DNA of 64,000 nucleotides from Sphingobium yanoikuyae. GTDB lineage: Bacteria > Pseudomonadota > Alphaproteobacteria > Sphingomonadales > Sphingomonadaceae. Under the pieces are notes generated by a model, which did no database searches, was not told the DNA's origin, and saw only the letters and a program-made list of their open reading frames with translations. Positions 53,490 through 62,025 of the stretch are shown one piece after another. Every line of letters begins with the position of its first letter. Positions within the stretch are counted from its first letter, which is position 1. A program made the translations under genes and the position numbers. Location of the stretch: contig NZ_CP053021.1 in NCBI RefSeq assembly GCF_013001025.1, positions 4,595,001-4,659,000 of the forward strand, in the 5' to 3' direction.

Positions 53490-55679
53490 ATGATCCATCG
53501 GAAGGCGCTTATTCGTTCGTCGGGCATTGGCGCGGCCATGCTGCTGGCCACCGTGTCGCACCTGGCTGTCGCACAGGAGGCGGCGCCGCCGCCAGCCCAG
53601 AATGATCAGGATCTGATCATCGTCACCGCCCAGCGCCGTGCCGAATTGTCGCGCGACGTGCCGATCAGCATCACCACCGTCACCCAGGATCAACTGACCA
53701 GCGCCGGCGCCAGCCAGCTCACCGACATCGCCACCGTCACCCCGGCGCTGCGCTTCGACAGCGCGGCCGCCTTCGTCCAGCCGACCATTCGCGGTGTCGG
53801 CACAGCGGTCGCCAGCTCGGGCGGCGGCGCCAATGTCGGCATCTATGTCGACGGCTTCTATTCGCCCAACCCGCTGGCGGCCGATTTCCAGCTGATGAGC
53901 CTGAAAAGCGTGCAGGTGCTGAAAGGACCGCAGGGCACTTTGTTCGGTCGCAACACCACCGGCGGCGCGATCCTGTTGACCACGGCCGATCCCAGCAGCG
54001 ACGGCGCGGGCGAGTTCAAGGTCAGCTATGGCCGCTTCAACAGCCTGGCGGTGCAGGGCTATGCCACCTTCGGCGTGGTCCAGGATGTGGCGATGGATGT
54101 CGAAGGGCTGTTCCGGCGCGGCAACGGCTTCGTCCACAATATCATCACCGGCAGCGACCGGGACGGGCGCTACAGCAACTGGTCGGTGCGCACCGGGATC
54201 AAGGCGGACCTGAGCGATTCCGTGTCGCTGCTGCTGCGTTATACCCATAGCGACACCGACGATCCGACCCTGCTCAACACCAATATCTATGTCGGCGACG
54301 ATATTGGCGGCGCGGGCACCAACCTGCCGCCCAGCCTCTACGCCACCAAACATGATGAAGTGGCGACCGGCGGCCCGACCGAATTCCTGTCGAACAATGA
54401 TGTGATCCAGGGGACGCTGAAGGCGGACCTGGGCTTTGCCGACCTCACCTCCTACACCCAGTATCGCGACGAAAATTCGCTGATCGTCGAGGATCTGGAC
54501 AGCACGGCGGCGAACATCTTCCTGCTGCACATTCCGGTACGCAGCCAGACCGTATCGCAGGAATTGCTGCTGACCTCGAAGCCGGGCGGGCCGCTGCAAT
54601 GGACCGCCGGCCTCTTCTACTTCAACAACAAGGACCGATGGGGCACGCGCGTCGGCACGCCGACCGCCGGCGATCCGCTCGCCAGCATTGCGCTGGGCGG
54701 TTCGGGCACCAACAGCAAATCCTATGCGGCCTTTGCCGACCTTACCTATGCCTTCACGCCCGACCTGTTCCTGACGGTGGGCGGGCGCTACAGCCATGAC
54801 AGGATCGGCGACGCCTATTATATCATCCCCTTCTCCGGCGTGCGCACCTATGTGCCCGACCTCAAGGGCAACAAGTTCACGCCGCGCGCGGTGCTGCGCT
54901 ACAAGCCCAGCGAGGAATCGAGCGTCTATGCCTCCTATAGCAAGGGCTATAAGTCGGGCATTCTCGACGTCGGCGGCAATACCGGCAACAAGGTCGCGCC
55001 GGAGGATATCGACGCCTTTGAGGCCGGCTTCAAATATGATGACCGGCGCCTGTCGGTCGATCTGTCGGCCTATTATTATGATTACAAGAATCTGCAGGTG
55101 TCGCTCTATCGCGGCAACCCGCCCTCGGCCCAGATCATCAACGCCGCCTCGTCGGAAATCTATGGTCTGGAAGGCCAGCTCTCCTACCGGCTGACCGACC
55201 GGTTCCAGTTCAATGTCGGCGCCGCCTATACCCATGCGCGCTACACCAATTTCGAGGATGCGCCGATCTATACGCGCTGCACGCTCGCCAGTTGCGCGGC
55301 GCAGGGGATCAGCTTCGTCGTCGTGCCGACCCAGCTCAACGACGTGCATATGCAGCGCACGCCCGACTTCACCGGCAATGTCGGGGCGCGCTACACGCTC
55401 GATCTGGCGGGCGGGTCGCTCGCCCTGTCGGGCAATCTCTATTACACCTCGAAATTCTATTTCGGCCCGTCCGGCACCCAGTTCGCGCAGAAGGGCTATG
55501 AGGTGCTGGCGCTGCGCGCGGAATGGACCGACGCCAGCGACCGTTTCTCGCTGGCCGTCTTCGGCGACAATGTCACCGACAGCCGCTACCGCACCCAGGT
55601 GCTCAGCAATAATTTCGGCATCGGCAATGTCTGGAGTGCGCCCGCGACCTGGGGCGTCCAGGCCGGCGTCAAATTCTGA
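53490..55679 (+). CDS. TonB-dependent outer-membrane receptor
   Basis: This 729-residue receptor has a signal peptide (to about residue 28), a TonB-box-like LIIVTAQRR region around 42, and the plug domain (DVPISITTVTQDQL, VGTAVASSGGGANVGIYVDGF, LKGPQGTLFGRNTTGGAILLTT at about 145-168). The 22-strand barrel ends in a typical GVQAGVKF phenylalanine terminus. It should take up a bulky substrate across the outer membrane using TonB energy. It follows the MFS gene by 132 bases and precedes the reductase and SDR genes on the same strand, which suggests uptake of the substrate of this pathway. Confidence 0.93.
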   Translation: MIHRKALIRSSGIGAAMLLATVSHLAVAQEAAPPPAQNDQDLIIVTAQRRAELSRDVPISITTVTQDQLTSAGASQLTDIATVTPALRFDSAAAFVQPTIRGVGTAVASSGGGANVGIYVDGFYSPNPLAADFQLMSLKSVQVLKGPQGTLFGRNTTGGAILLTTADPSSDGAGEFKVSYGRFNSLAVQGYATFGVVQDVAMDVEGLFRRGNGFVHNIITGSDRDGRYSNWSVRTGIKADLSDSVSLLLRYTHSDTDDPTLLNTNIYVGDDIGGAGTNLPPSLYATKHDEVATGGPTEFLSNNDVIQGTLKADLGFADLTSYTQYRDENSLIVEDLDSTAANIFLLHIPVRSQTVSQELLLTSKPGGPLQWTAGLFYFNNKDRWGTRVGTPTAGDPLASIALGGSGTNSKSYAAFADLTYAFTPDLFLTVGGRYSHDRIGDAYYIIPFSGVRTYVPDLKGNKFTPRAVLRYKPSEESSVYASYSKGYKSGILDVGGNTGNKVAPEDIDAFEAGFKYDDRRLSVDLSAYYYDYKNLQVSLYRGNPPSAQIINAASSEIYGLEGQLSYRLTDRFQFNVGAAYTHARYTNFEDAPIYTRCTLASCAAQGISFVVVPTQLNDVHMQRTPDFTGNVGARYTLDLAGGSLALSGNLYYTSKFYFGPSGTQFAQKGYEVLALRAEWTDASDRFSLAVFGDNVTDSRYRTQVLSNNFGIGNVWSAPATWGVQAGVKF

Positions 55680-55705
55680 TCGGCGCGGCAAGGGAGAGGA
55701 TGGCG

Positions 55706-56743
55706 ATGGGCAAACACTATCGGGTGATCCAGTGGGCCACCGGCAATATCGGCGGCCGCGCCCTGCGCGCGGTGATCGAGCATCCGGGGCTGGACCTGGC
55801 CGGTCTGTGGGTCAGTTCGGCGGCCAAGGCGGGGCAGGATGCCGGTGTGCTCGCCGGCACCGCGCCGCAGGGCATCGTTGCGACCAGCGATGTTGACGCA
55901 CTGGTCGCAACCCCGGCCGATTGCGTCCTCTATATGCGGCAGGGGACCGACATCGACGAACTGTGCCGGCTGCTGGCATCGGGCAAGAATGTCGTCACCA
56001 CGCGCGGCGATTTCCACCATCCCGCCTCGATGGACCCGGATGTCCGCGCCCGGATCGAGGCGGCCTGCCAGGCCGGCAACAGCGCGATCTACAGCACCGG
56101 TTCCAGCCCCGGTTTCGTGACCGAGGCGCTGACCATTCCCTTGCTCTCGCTCTCGCGCCGGCATGACTGCCTGACGATCGACGAGTTCGCCGACATGGAA
56201 AGCCGGGATTCACCCGACCTCTTGTTCAACATCATGGGCTATGGGGTCGCGCCGACCGCGTTCGACCAGCGCAAGGTCGATTATGTGAAGCATGATTTTG
56301 CGGGGTCACTCGCCCAGTTGGCCGACGCCGCCGGCATCGTGGTCGACCGGTGGGAGGCATTCGGCGAAATGGCGGCGGCGACCCGCGATGTGACGATCGC
56401 GGCCGGCACGATCGCCGCCGGCACCGTCGGCGCCCAGCGCATCACCATATCGGGGATGCGGGGCGACAAGGCCGTGCTGCGCTTCCGCGCCAACTGGTAT
56501 TGCACCCGCGACATAGACCGGCCCGACTGGGAATTGCGCGAGTCCGGCTGGCGTATCCAGGTGCAGGGCGACACCCCACTCGACGTCAACATCAGCTTCC
56601 CGGTGGCGCCGGAAGATTATGCCGCCTTCACGCCGGGCCTGACCGCCCACCGCGCGGTGAATGCCATAGCGGCCGTATGCGATGCGCCGCCGGGCATCCG
56701 CACCACCGCCGACCTGCCGCAGATCATCGCGCAACTGGGATGA
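55706..56743 (+). CDS. dihydrodipicolinate reductase-like NAD(P)-dependent oxidoreductase
   Basis: A protein of about 345 residues with the Rossmann motif QWATGNIGGRALRAV at 9-22, and a Cys-bearing RQGTDIDELCRLLASGKNVVTT segment. The C-terminal half matches the 2,4-diaminopentanoate-dehydrogenase-like domain (STGSSPGFVTEAL). These enzymes reduce or oxidise a carbonyl or imine group. I took the ATG at 55706 because GGAGAGG is well placed; 55700 is possible. It overlaps the next SDR gene by four bases. Confidence 0.8.
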   Translation: MGKHYRVIQWATGNIGGRALRAVIEHPGLDLAGLWVSSAAKAGQDAGVLAGTAPQGIVATSDVDALVATPADCVLYMRQGTDIDELCRLLASGKNVVTTRGDFHHPASMDPDVRARIEAACQAGNSAIYSTGSSPGFVTEALTIPLLSLSRRHDCLTIDEFADMESRDSPDLLFNIMGYGVAPTAFDQRKVDYVKHDFAGSLAQLADAAGIVVDRWEAFGEMAAATRDVTIAAGTIAAGTVGAQRITISGMRGDKAVLRFRANWYCTRDIDRPDWELRESGWRIQVQGDTPLDVNISFPVAPEDYAAFTPGLTAHRAVNAIAAVCDAPPGIRTTADLPQIIAQLG

Positions 56744-57681
56744 GCATGGACAGGATCGATTTCACCGGCCGCACCATCCTCATTACCGGGGCGGGCGGGG
56801 GCCTGGGCCGTGCCTATGCGCTGGACATCGCCGCGCGGGGCGGCGCGGTCATCGTCAATGATCTGGGCGGATCGGTGACGGGGGAGGGGGCGTCCGCGAC
56901 CATGGCCGACGCCGTCGCGGCAGAAATTGTTGCGGCGGGCGGCATCGCGATCGCCAATGGCGATGATGTGTCGTCGCCCGACGGCGCACAGGCGATGATC
57001 GACCTCGCCATCGCCCGCTTCGGCCGGATCGACGCGGTGATCGCCAATGCCGGCAATATGCGCTTTGCGCCGGTCGAGGATCTGACGGCGGCCGATCTCG
57101 ATGTGCTGCTCGCCGTCCATGTGCGCGGTTCCTTCAATGTCGCGCGCGCTGCCTGGCCGCATATGCGGGCGCAGGGCGGGGGTCGGCTGGTGCTCACCAC
57201 ATCGGGCGGCGGCATGCTGGGGATGGGCCAGCTGTCCGCCTATGGCGCGGCGAAGGGCGGCGTCATGGGGCTGATGCATAATCTGGCGGAGGAAGGGCGC
57301 CCCTATGGCATCCTCTGCAATGCGGTCATGCCCAATGCCGCCAGCCGCATGTCGGCGGGCATGAGCGAGGGGACACTCGGCCATAATCCCTGGGGCCGGG
57401 CACTCGGTCCCAGCTTCGATCCGCGTTTCACGGCCGGCCTCGTCGCGTATCTGGCGCATGAGCGCTGCACTTCGACTCACAGCATCTATTCCGCGCTCGG
57501 CGGCCGGATCGCGCGGGTTTTCGTTGGCGCGACCACGGGTTGGGACCATGGGCTGGACGCGCCGCCGACCGCAGAGGATGTCGCCGCCCATATCGACAGG
57601 ATCCGCGACGATGGCGCCGGCTATGCCATCCCGGCCGATATCTTCGACGAGTTCCGCATCGTGGCCGAGGGGCGGGGCTAG
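56740..57681 (+). CDS. SDR, MFE-2/HSD17B4-type hydroxyacyl-CoA dehydrogenase
   Basis: The protein has 313 residues, longer than usual SDRs. It opens ILITGAGGGLGRAYALDI and has VIVNDLGGSVTG, both strongly like the dehydrogenase part of multifunctional enzyme 2 (HSD17B4). Active-site residues are Tyr168 and Lys172 in YGAAK. The related enzymes oxidise (3R)-hydroxyacyl-CoAs, including branched and sterol side-chain esters. It is the fourth gene of the operon from the MFS gene. A hairpin-rich repeat follows its stop. Confidence 0.85.
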   Translation: MSMDRIDFTGRTILITGAGGGLGRAYALDIAARGGAVIVNDLGGSVTGEGASATMADAVAAEIVAAGGIAIANGDDVSSPDGAQAMIDLAIARFGRIDAVIANAGNMRFAPVEDLTAADLDVLLAVHVRGSFNVARAAWPHMRAQGGGRLVLTTSGGGMLGMGQLSAYGAAKGGVMGLMHNLAEEGRPYGILCNAVMPNAASRMSAGMSEGTLGHNPWGRALGPSFDPRFTAGLVAYLAHERCTSTHSIYSALGGRIARVFVGATTGWDHGLDAPPTAEDVAAHIDRIRDDGAGYAIPADIFDEFRIVAEGRG

Positions 57682-57782
57682 AGCATTCTGAAGTCGGCTG
57701 GAACAGCCGACGACTCGCAGAATGCGGCAAACCAAAGGAAATTAGAGCATCCTCCGATCCAACCTACTCGGAGGATGCTCTA
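57682..57782. repeat. two tandem hairpins, REP-like
   Basis: The first hairpin has outer arms GCATTCTG at 57683-57690 with 57718-57725 and inner arms GTCGGCTG at 57693-57700 with 57704-57711. The second has a perfect 15-bp stem TAGAGCATCCTCCGA at 57743-57757 with 57768-57782. The TAG stop of the convergent SDR gene is part of this last arm. They may terminate both transcripts. Confidence 0.8.
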
Positions 57783-58643
57783 GAAGCCCGCCACCATCGC
57801 TTCGCTCAGCTGCCACAGTTTCAGCGCCTGCGCATCATCCTGCGCGGCCACCGATGGGGTGAGTTCCGCGCGCTGATGGAAATAGCCGCCGCTGCTGCGT
57901 CCCGGTTCCTCCGCGCTGGCGAGCCAGACCAATGTGTCGGCGGCCTGCGCCGGCGTGACCGATCGGTCGAGGATCGATTCCATATAGGCCTGCATCGGCG
58001 CGTCGCAGTGGCTGGCGAAATTGCTGGCGACGACGCCGGGATGCATGGCGTGGGCGACGATGCCGTCATCGGCGACGCGGCGGGCCAGTTCGCGGGTGAA
58101 CAGGATATTGGCGAGCTTGGCATGGCAATAGGCCGCGCCACCGGCGAAATTGTCGGCGAAGCTGAGGTCGTCCCACTGGATGCCCGGGCTCTGTTCATGC
58201 CCGGTCGAGGACACGGCGATGACGCGCACCGCGCCCGGCCCCCGCTTACGGGCAGCAGCCCGCAGATTGGGCAGCAACTTCTGCGTCAGCAGGAAGGGGG
58301 CGAGATGGTTGGAGGCAAAGGTCGCCTCGAACCCTTCGGGCGTGATCGTCCGTTCCGCCACCACGCCGCCGGCATTATTGAGCAGCGCGTCGATTTCCGG
58401 CGCAAGCGTCGCGATCTCCCGCGCGACCCGCGCGGTATCGGCCATGGACGATAGGTCGGCGCGCAGCATCGTGAAATCGCCGCCGGCATCGGCCCTCAGA
58501 TCGGCCTCCGCCGCGGCACAGCGTGCGGCATCACGCCCCACGCCGATCACGCGCCAGCCCTGTTGCAGCAGGGCGCGGGCGGCTTCCTTGCCGACGCCGG
58601 CGCTAGCGCCGGTGACGATCGCGGTGCGTTGGGTGTCGCTCAT
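57780..58643 (-). CDS. SDR family oxidoreductase (retinol-dehydrogenase-like)
   Basis: The protein has 287 residues. It has TGASAGVGKEAARAL at 11-25, the NNAGG motif, and YCHAK (Tyr172, Lys176). It resembles the retinol-dehydrogenase/WW-domain-oxidoreductase class and would oxidise or reduce a hydroxyl or ketone of a hydrophobic compound. It overlaps the MFS gene start (four bases) and its stop lies within the tandem hairpins. Confidence 0.85.
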   Translation of the reverse strand: MSDTQRTAIVTGASAGVGKEAARALLQQGWRVIGVGRDAARCAAAEADLRADAGGDFTMLRADLSSMADTARVAREIATLAPEIDALLNNAGGVVAERTITPEGFEATFASNHLAPFLLTQKLLPNLRAAARKRGPGAVRVIAVSSTGHEQSPGIQWDDLSFADNFAGGAAYCHAKLANILFTRELARRVADDGIVAHAMHPGVVASNFASHCDAPMQAYMESILDRSVTPAQAADTLVWLASAEEPGRSSGGYFHQRAELTPSVAAQDDAQALKLWQLSEAMVAGF

Positions 58644-59866
58644 GCGTAAACGGGCTCCATAGTGGGGGGACGGCGCCCCAGGGTCAGGAACAGGGCGGCA
58701 CCAGCCAGGGTGACGCAGGCGCTCAGCGCCAGGAACGGCGCATAGCTGCCCCAGATGCTCAGGGTCAGGCTGAGCGTCAGCGAACCCAGCGCCGCGCCGC
58801 CCGCGATCGCTGCGCCGACGAAACCCATGACCAGGCTGAACACGCCCAGGCCAAAGCGGCGCGAGACCAGATAGGCGGCGATGTCGCCCTCCGCGCCCTG
58901 TGCCAGCCCCATCATCGCGACCGAGAGGGCAAGGACGATGGTTGCGTCCAGTGGCGAGGCCATCAGCGCCATGCCGATCGCCGGCATCGCCAGCGCCAGC
59001 GCGGCGACATGGTGCGGCGGCATCCGGTCGAGCGACAGGCCGCAGGCGAATCGGCCGAGCAGCACGCCGATCGCATAGATGGAAATCAGCCAGGTCGCGG
59101 TCTGCGACGCGGCGCCGCTATCCATCAGCACCAGCTTCATCTGGGCCGAGGCGAGTCCCTGCGGGAAATTGACCAGCACCATGCCGACGATCAGCACCCA
59201 GAAGGCGGGATTGCGAAAGATGACGCGGCTGCCGACCGGTGCGGGCGTCCCTGCCTCCTCGACCTCCTCATGGGGATGTACGCCGATGTGCGCCGGGGTC
59301 AGCAGCACCGCGATCAGGCCGAAAACCAGGGTAACGCCGCCCATCAGCAGATAGCCGTTGCGCCAGCCCTGGCTCTCGATGAAGCCACCGAGCAGCGGGG
59401 CGATCACCGCGCCGACCAGCGGCGGACCGGTCATCACGATCGAGAAGGCAAGGCCGCGTGCCCGCTCGAACCGTTCGGCGACGATGCGGGTATAGACCGG
59501 CGATGTGGTGAGCGTGCCAAGGATGATCTGCAGCACGGCGACGGCGAAGAAGGCGCGGATGCTGCCCGGCTGGAAGGCGAAGCCCAGATAGGCGATCGGC
59601 CCCGCCAGCACGCCGACGGCGGATACCGCGCGCACACCGAAGCGGTCGGTCAGCCGCCCGGTGATCGGCTGCATGATCAGCATCAGCAGGCCGAAACTGC
59701 CGAGCAGCGCGAATTGGGATTTCTCCCAGCCGAACTCGCCGATCATCTTCGGCGCGAACAGGCTCATCGTATAGGCGGACAGGCCGATGCCGAAGCCCAG
59801 TCCCATCGTCGCGGCGAGCAGGGGGCGCCAATGCGTCCGCAACTCGCCCCAATAGGCCGATCCCAT
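58640..59866 (-). CDS. MFS transporter
   Basis: The protein has 408 residues and about twelve transmembrane segments, with GRLTDRFGVRAVSAVG as the helix 2-3 loop and GRFACGLSLDRMPPHH as its repeat. Members with this layout carry oxalate/formate-like or monocarboxylate ligands, so it could import the substrate acid. The start at 59866 has GAGGAGAGG well placed before it. It forms an operon with the SDR and probably with the TetR gene at 59917, whose stop is 50 bases upstream. Confidence 0.9.
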   Translation of the reverse strand: MGSAYWGELRTHWRPLLAATMGLGFGIGLSAYTMSLFAPKMIGEFGWEKSQFALLGSFGLLMLIMQPITGRLTDRFGVRAVSAVGVLAGPIAYLGFAFQPGSIRAFFAVAVLQIILGTLTTSPVYTRIVAERFERARGLAFSIVMTGPPLVGAVIAPLLGGFIESQGWRNGYLLMGGVTLVFGLIAVLLTPAHIGVHPHEEVEEAGTPAPVGSRVIFRNPAFWVLIVGMVLVNFPQGLASAQMKLVLMDSGAASQTATWLISIYAIGVLLGRFACGLSLDRMPPHHVAALALAMPAIGMALMASPLDATIVLALSVAMMGLAQGAEGDIAAYLVSRRFGLGVFSLVMGFVGAAIAGGAALGSLTLSLTLSIWGSYAPFLALSACVTLAGAALFLTLGRRPPTMEPVYA

Positions 59867-59916
59867 ATCCCTCTCCTCATCTGGTGCCGGCCCCCTCTTG
59901 CGGGTGGTCCGGGCTG

Positions 59917-60570
59917 CTAGTCCGATCTGGTCCTTATGCCGTTCAGGAACAGGCGCACGGCAGCCCGCACCCAGTCGTCCACCTCGGCGGCGCTCATCGG
60001 CTGGAGCGATCCCACCAGCCGGATTGGCCCGCCCAGCACCATCGTCATGAACAGGCTGGCTGCCATGTCCGGCCGGTCCACGCAAATCGCCCCGGCGCTA
60101 TCGTGGCGGCGCAGCAACTCGGCCAGATGGTCATGCACCGGCTGGGCGCCCTGGCTGTAGGACAGCATCAAGAGGTCGGGGAAGCGATAGGATTCGGTGG
60201 TGATGACCCGCCGCAGCCGGACACCTTCGGGCGTAGACAGGTCGGCGATGCGCAGCCGGGCGATATCGACCAGTGTGGTTTCCAGATCGTCGCCAGCGAT
60301 TGCCTCCAGCGCGGCGCGTGGCGTGGCGGTGCGGGCGATCGCCCGGCCGACCGCCGCCATGAACAGCGCCGCCTTGTCGGGATAGCGGGCATAGATGGTG
60401 CGCTTGGTCATGCCGACGGCGGCGGCCACCGCCTCCATCGTCGTCAGCTCGAACCCCTTGTCGAGGAACATGTCGAGCGCGGCGTCGAGCATTTCGGCCT
60501 GGCGTGCCTGCGCCTGCGCGCGGGTCGGGCGCCCGGCGGCGGGGCGGGGATCTGAAATCGGAGTGTCCAT
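59917..60570 (-). CDS. TetR family transcriptional regulator
   Basis: The protein has 217 residues. The helix-turn-helix lies near 25-75: AEMLDAALDMFLDKGFELTTMEAVAAAVGMTKRTIYARYPDKAALF. The rest is the variable ligand domain. I took the ATG at 60570 (MDTPISD); an in-frame start upstream at 60615 has no support. A 23-base imperfect palindrome at 60616-60638 is its likely operator. It can repress both its own strand and the lux-like pair. Confidence 0.9.
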   Translation of the reverse strand: MDTPISDPRPAAGRPTRAQAQARQAEMLDAALDMFLDKGFELTTMEAVAAAVGMTKRTIYARYPDKAALFMAAVGRAIARTATPRAALEAIAGDDLETTLVDIARLRIADLSTPEGVRLRRVITTESYRFPDLLMLSYSQGAQPVHDHLAELLRRHDSAGAICVDRPDMAASLFMTMVLGGPIRLVGSLQPMSAAEVDDWVRAAVRLFLNGIRTRSD

Positions 60571-60615
60571 GACCAGCATCATTATGGCCCTTGCCGCCTT
60601 TTGCGAATCATGCAT

Positions 60616-60638
60616 AATGATACGAACCAGGTGTCATT
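60616..60638. promoter_or_regulatory. TetR operator candidate
   Basis: AATGATAC at 60616-60623 faces GTGTCATT at 60631-60638 with one mismatch, separated by seven bases. It lies in the 102-base gap between the divergent TetR and LuxE-like genes. Its length and AT-rich flanks fit TetR binding sites. Confidence 0.6.
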
Positions 60639-60672
60639 AATGTACCGGAGCCACAAGGGCAAGGAGCAGGAT

Positions 60673-62025
60673 ATGGGCGCGCAGGCCGATCGCCTCACCG
60701 GACTCGTCAGTTCGGATTATCGATTCAACATTCCCCATGCCGAATTGCGCGACGCGCAGATCGCGGCGCTGAACGAACGGTTTCAGGAAAAGAAGGATGG
60801 CATCCGCCTGCTGGGCCACCGCGCACGGGAGGCAGGGATCAGCGAGGTGACCTCGCTCGGCGACGCGGTGAAGCTGCTGTTCCCGCATACGGCGTATAAG
60901 AGCTATCCCGAAAACTGGCTGATGCAGCAGCGCTGGGACAAGCTGACCCAGTGGCTCAACACCATTTCCGCCCATCCCGTGACCGACATCGATCTGGACG
61001 GCATCACCGATGTCGACGACTGGATCGCCCGGCTGCAGGCGGCCGGCCATTATGTCTCCTGCTCCAGCGGCACCACCGGCAAGTCGGCGATGCTGATCGC
61101 GTCGCAGGCGGACATGGACTGGTCGAAGCTCGACACCGTCAATGTCTTTGCCTGGGGATCGGGCGTGCAGCCGGCGCAGGACCGCCGCATCATGGGGCTG
61201 GCCCCGGTCGCCAAGGTGCCCAAGAACGAGATTATCGGCGAAGCCCAGCGCGAGGCCTTTGGCGATCCCGACAAGGCGATGTTCCAATATCCGGTGCCGC
61301 CGATCACCGTCGGGTCGCTGACCCGCATGGTCGTGCTGCGCAAGGCGATGGCGGACGGCAGCGCGCTGCCCGGAGACATTGCCGAGTTCGAGGAAACGTC
61401 GCGCTTCCGGCAGGAGGCGATGGACGCCGCCGTCCATATCGCCGCCGATGCGATGATCGAACATCGCGCCGAAAAGCTCTATATCGCGGGCATGTGGAAC
61501 GCGCTCTACCATGTCGCCAAGGCGGTGCGGGAGCGCGGCTATAGCGCCAAGGATTTCAACCCGGACAACTGCATCTATATCGGCGGCGGCCTCAAGCGCG
61601 CGCAACTGCCGGACGATTATCAGCAGTTCGTGCATGAAACCTTCAACATTCCCGAAGGCCGGCACTTCCAGAATTATTCGATGCAGGAACTCAACAGCGG
61701 CATGCCCAAATGCCGCGAGGGCGGGCGTTACCATGTGCCGCCCTGGATCGTGCCGATGGTGCTGGACAAGGATGGCGATGCGTTGATCGCCCATGATCAT
61801 GATGGCGAGGTCGAGGGGCGGGCCGCCTTCTTCGACCTGTCGCTCGACGGCCGCTGGGGCGGAGTCATCACCGGCGACCGGATATCGGTCGACTACAGCC
61901 CCTGTGCCTGTGGCAATAGCGGGCCATCCATTCGCGACAATATTGCCCGCTATGCCGATCTGGACGGCGACGACAAGATCGGCTGCGCGGGCACCGTCGA
62001 TGCCTATGTGCGAGGTGTGGCATGA
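60673..62025 (+). CDS. LuxE-like acyl-protein synthetase / ligase
   Basis: This 450-residue protein of the ANL-related LuxE/PaaK group has the phosphate loop SCSSGTTGKSAML at about 129-141, and a later CAGG-like CACGNSGPSI. LuxE activates a fatty acid with ATP and passes the acyl group to the reductase. It starts at ATG 60673 after AAGGAGCAGG; longer upstream frames lack a ribosome site. It overlaps the LuxC-like gene (ATGA), so the pair is coupled. No luciferase subunits are present, so an aldehyde-producing role is likely. Confidence 0.8.
   Translation: MGAQADRLTGLVSSDYRFNIPHAELRDAQIAALNERFQEKKDGIRLLGHRAREAGISEVTSLGDAVKLLFPHTAYKSYPENWLMQQRWDKLTQWLNTISAHPVTDIDLDGITDVDDWIARLQAAGHYVSCSSGTTGKSAMLIASQADMDWSKLDTVNVFAWGSGVQPAQDRRIMGLAPVAKVPKNEIIGEAQREAFGDPDKAMFQYPVPPITVGSLTRMVVLRKAMADGSALPGDIAEFEETSRFRQEAMDAAVHIAADAMIEHRAEKLYIAGMWNALYHVAKAVRERGYSAKDFNPDNCIYIGGGLKRAQLPDDYQQFVHETFNIPEGRHFQNYSMQELNSGMPKCREGGRYHVPPWIVPMVLDKDGDALIAHDHDGEVEGRAAFFDLSLDGRWGGVITGDRISVDYSPCACGNSGPSIRDNIARYADLDGDDKIGCAGTVDAYVRGVA

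Noticed and set aside
53475..55691. Long antisense frame over the TonB receptor
   Set aside because: The plus strand encodes a complete receptor with plug and barrel motifs; the antisense product has no recognisable fold and low-complexity composition.
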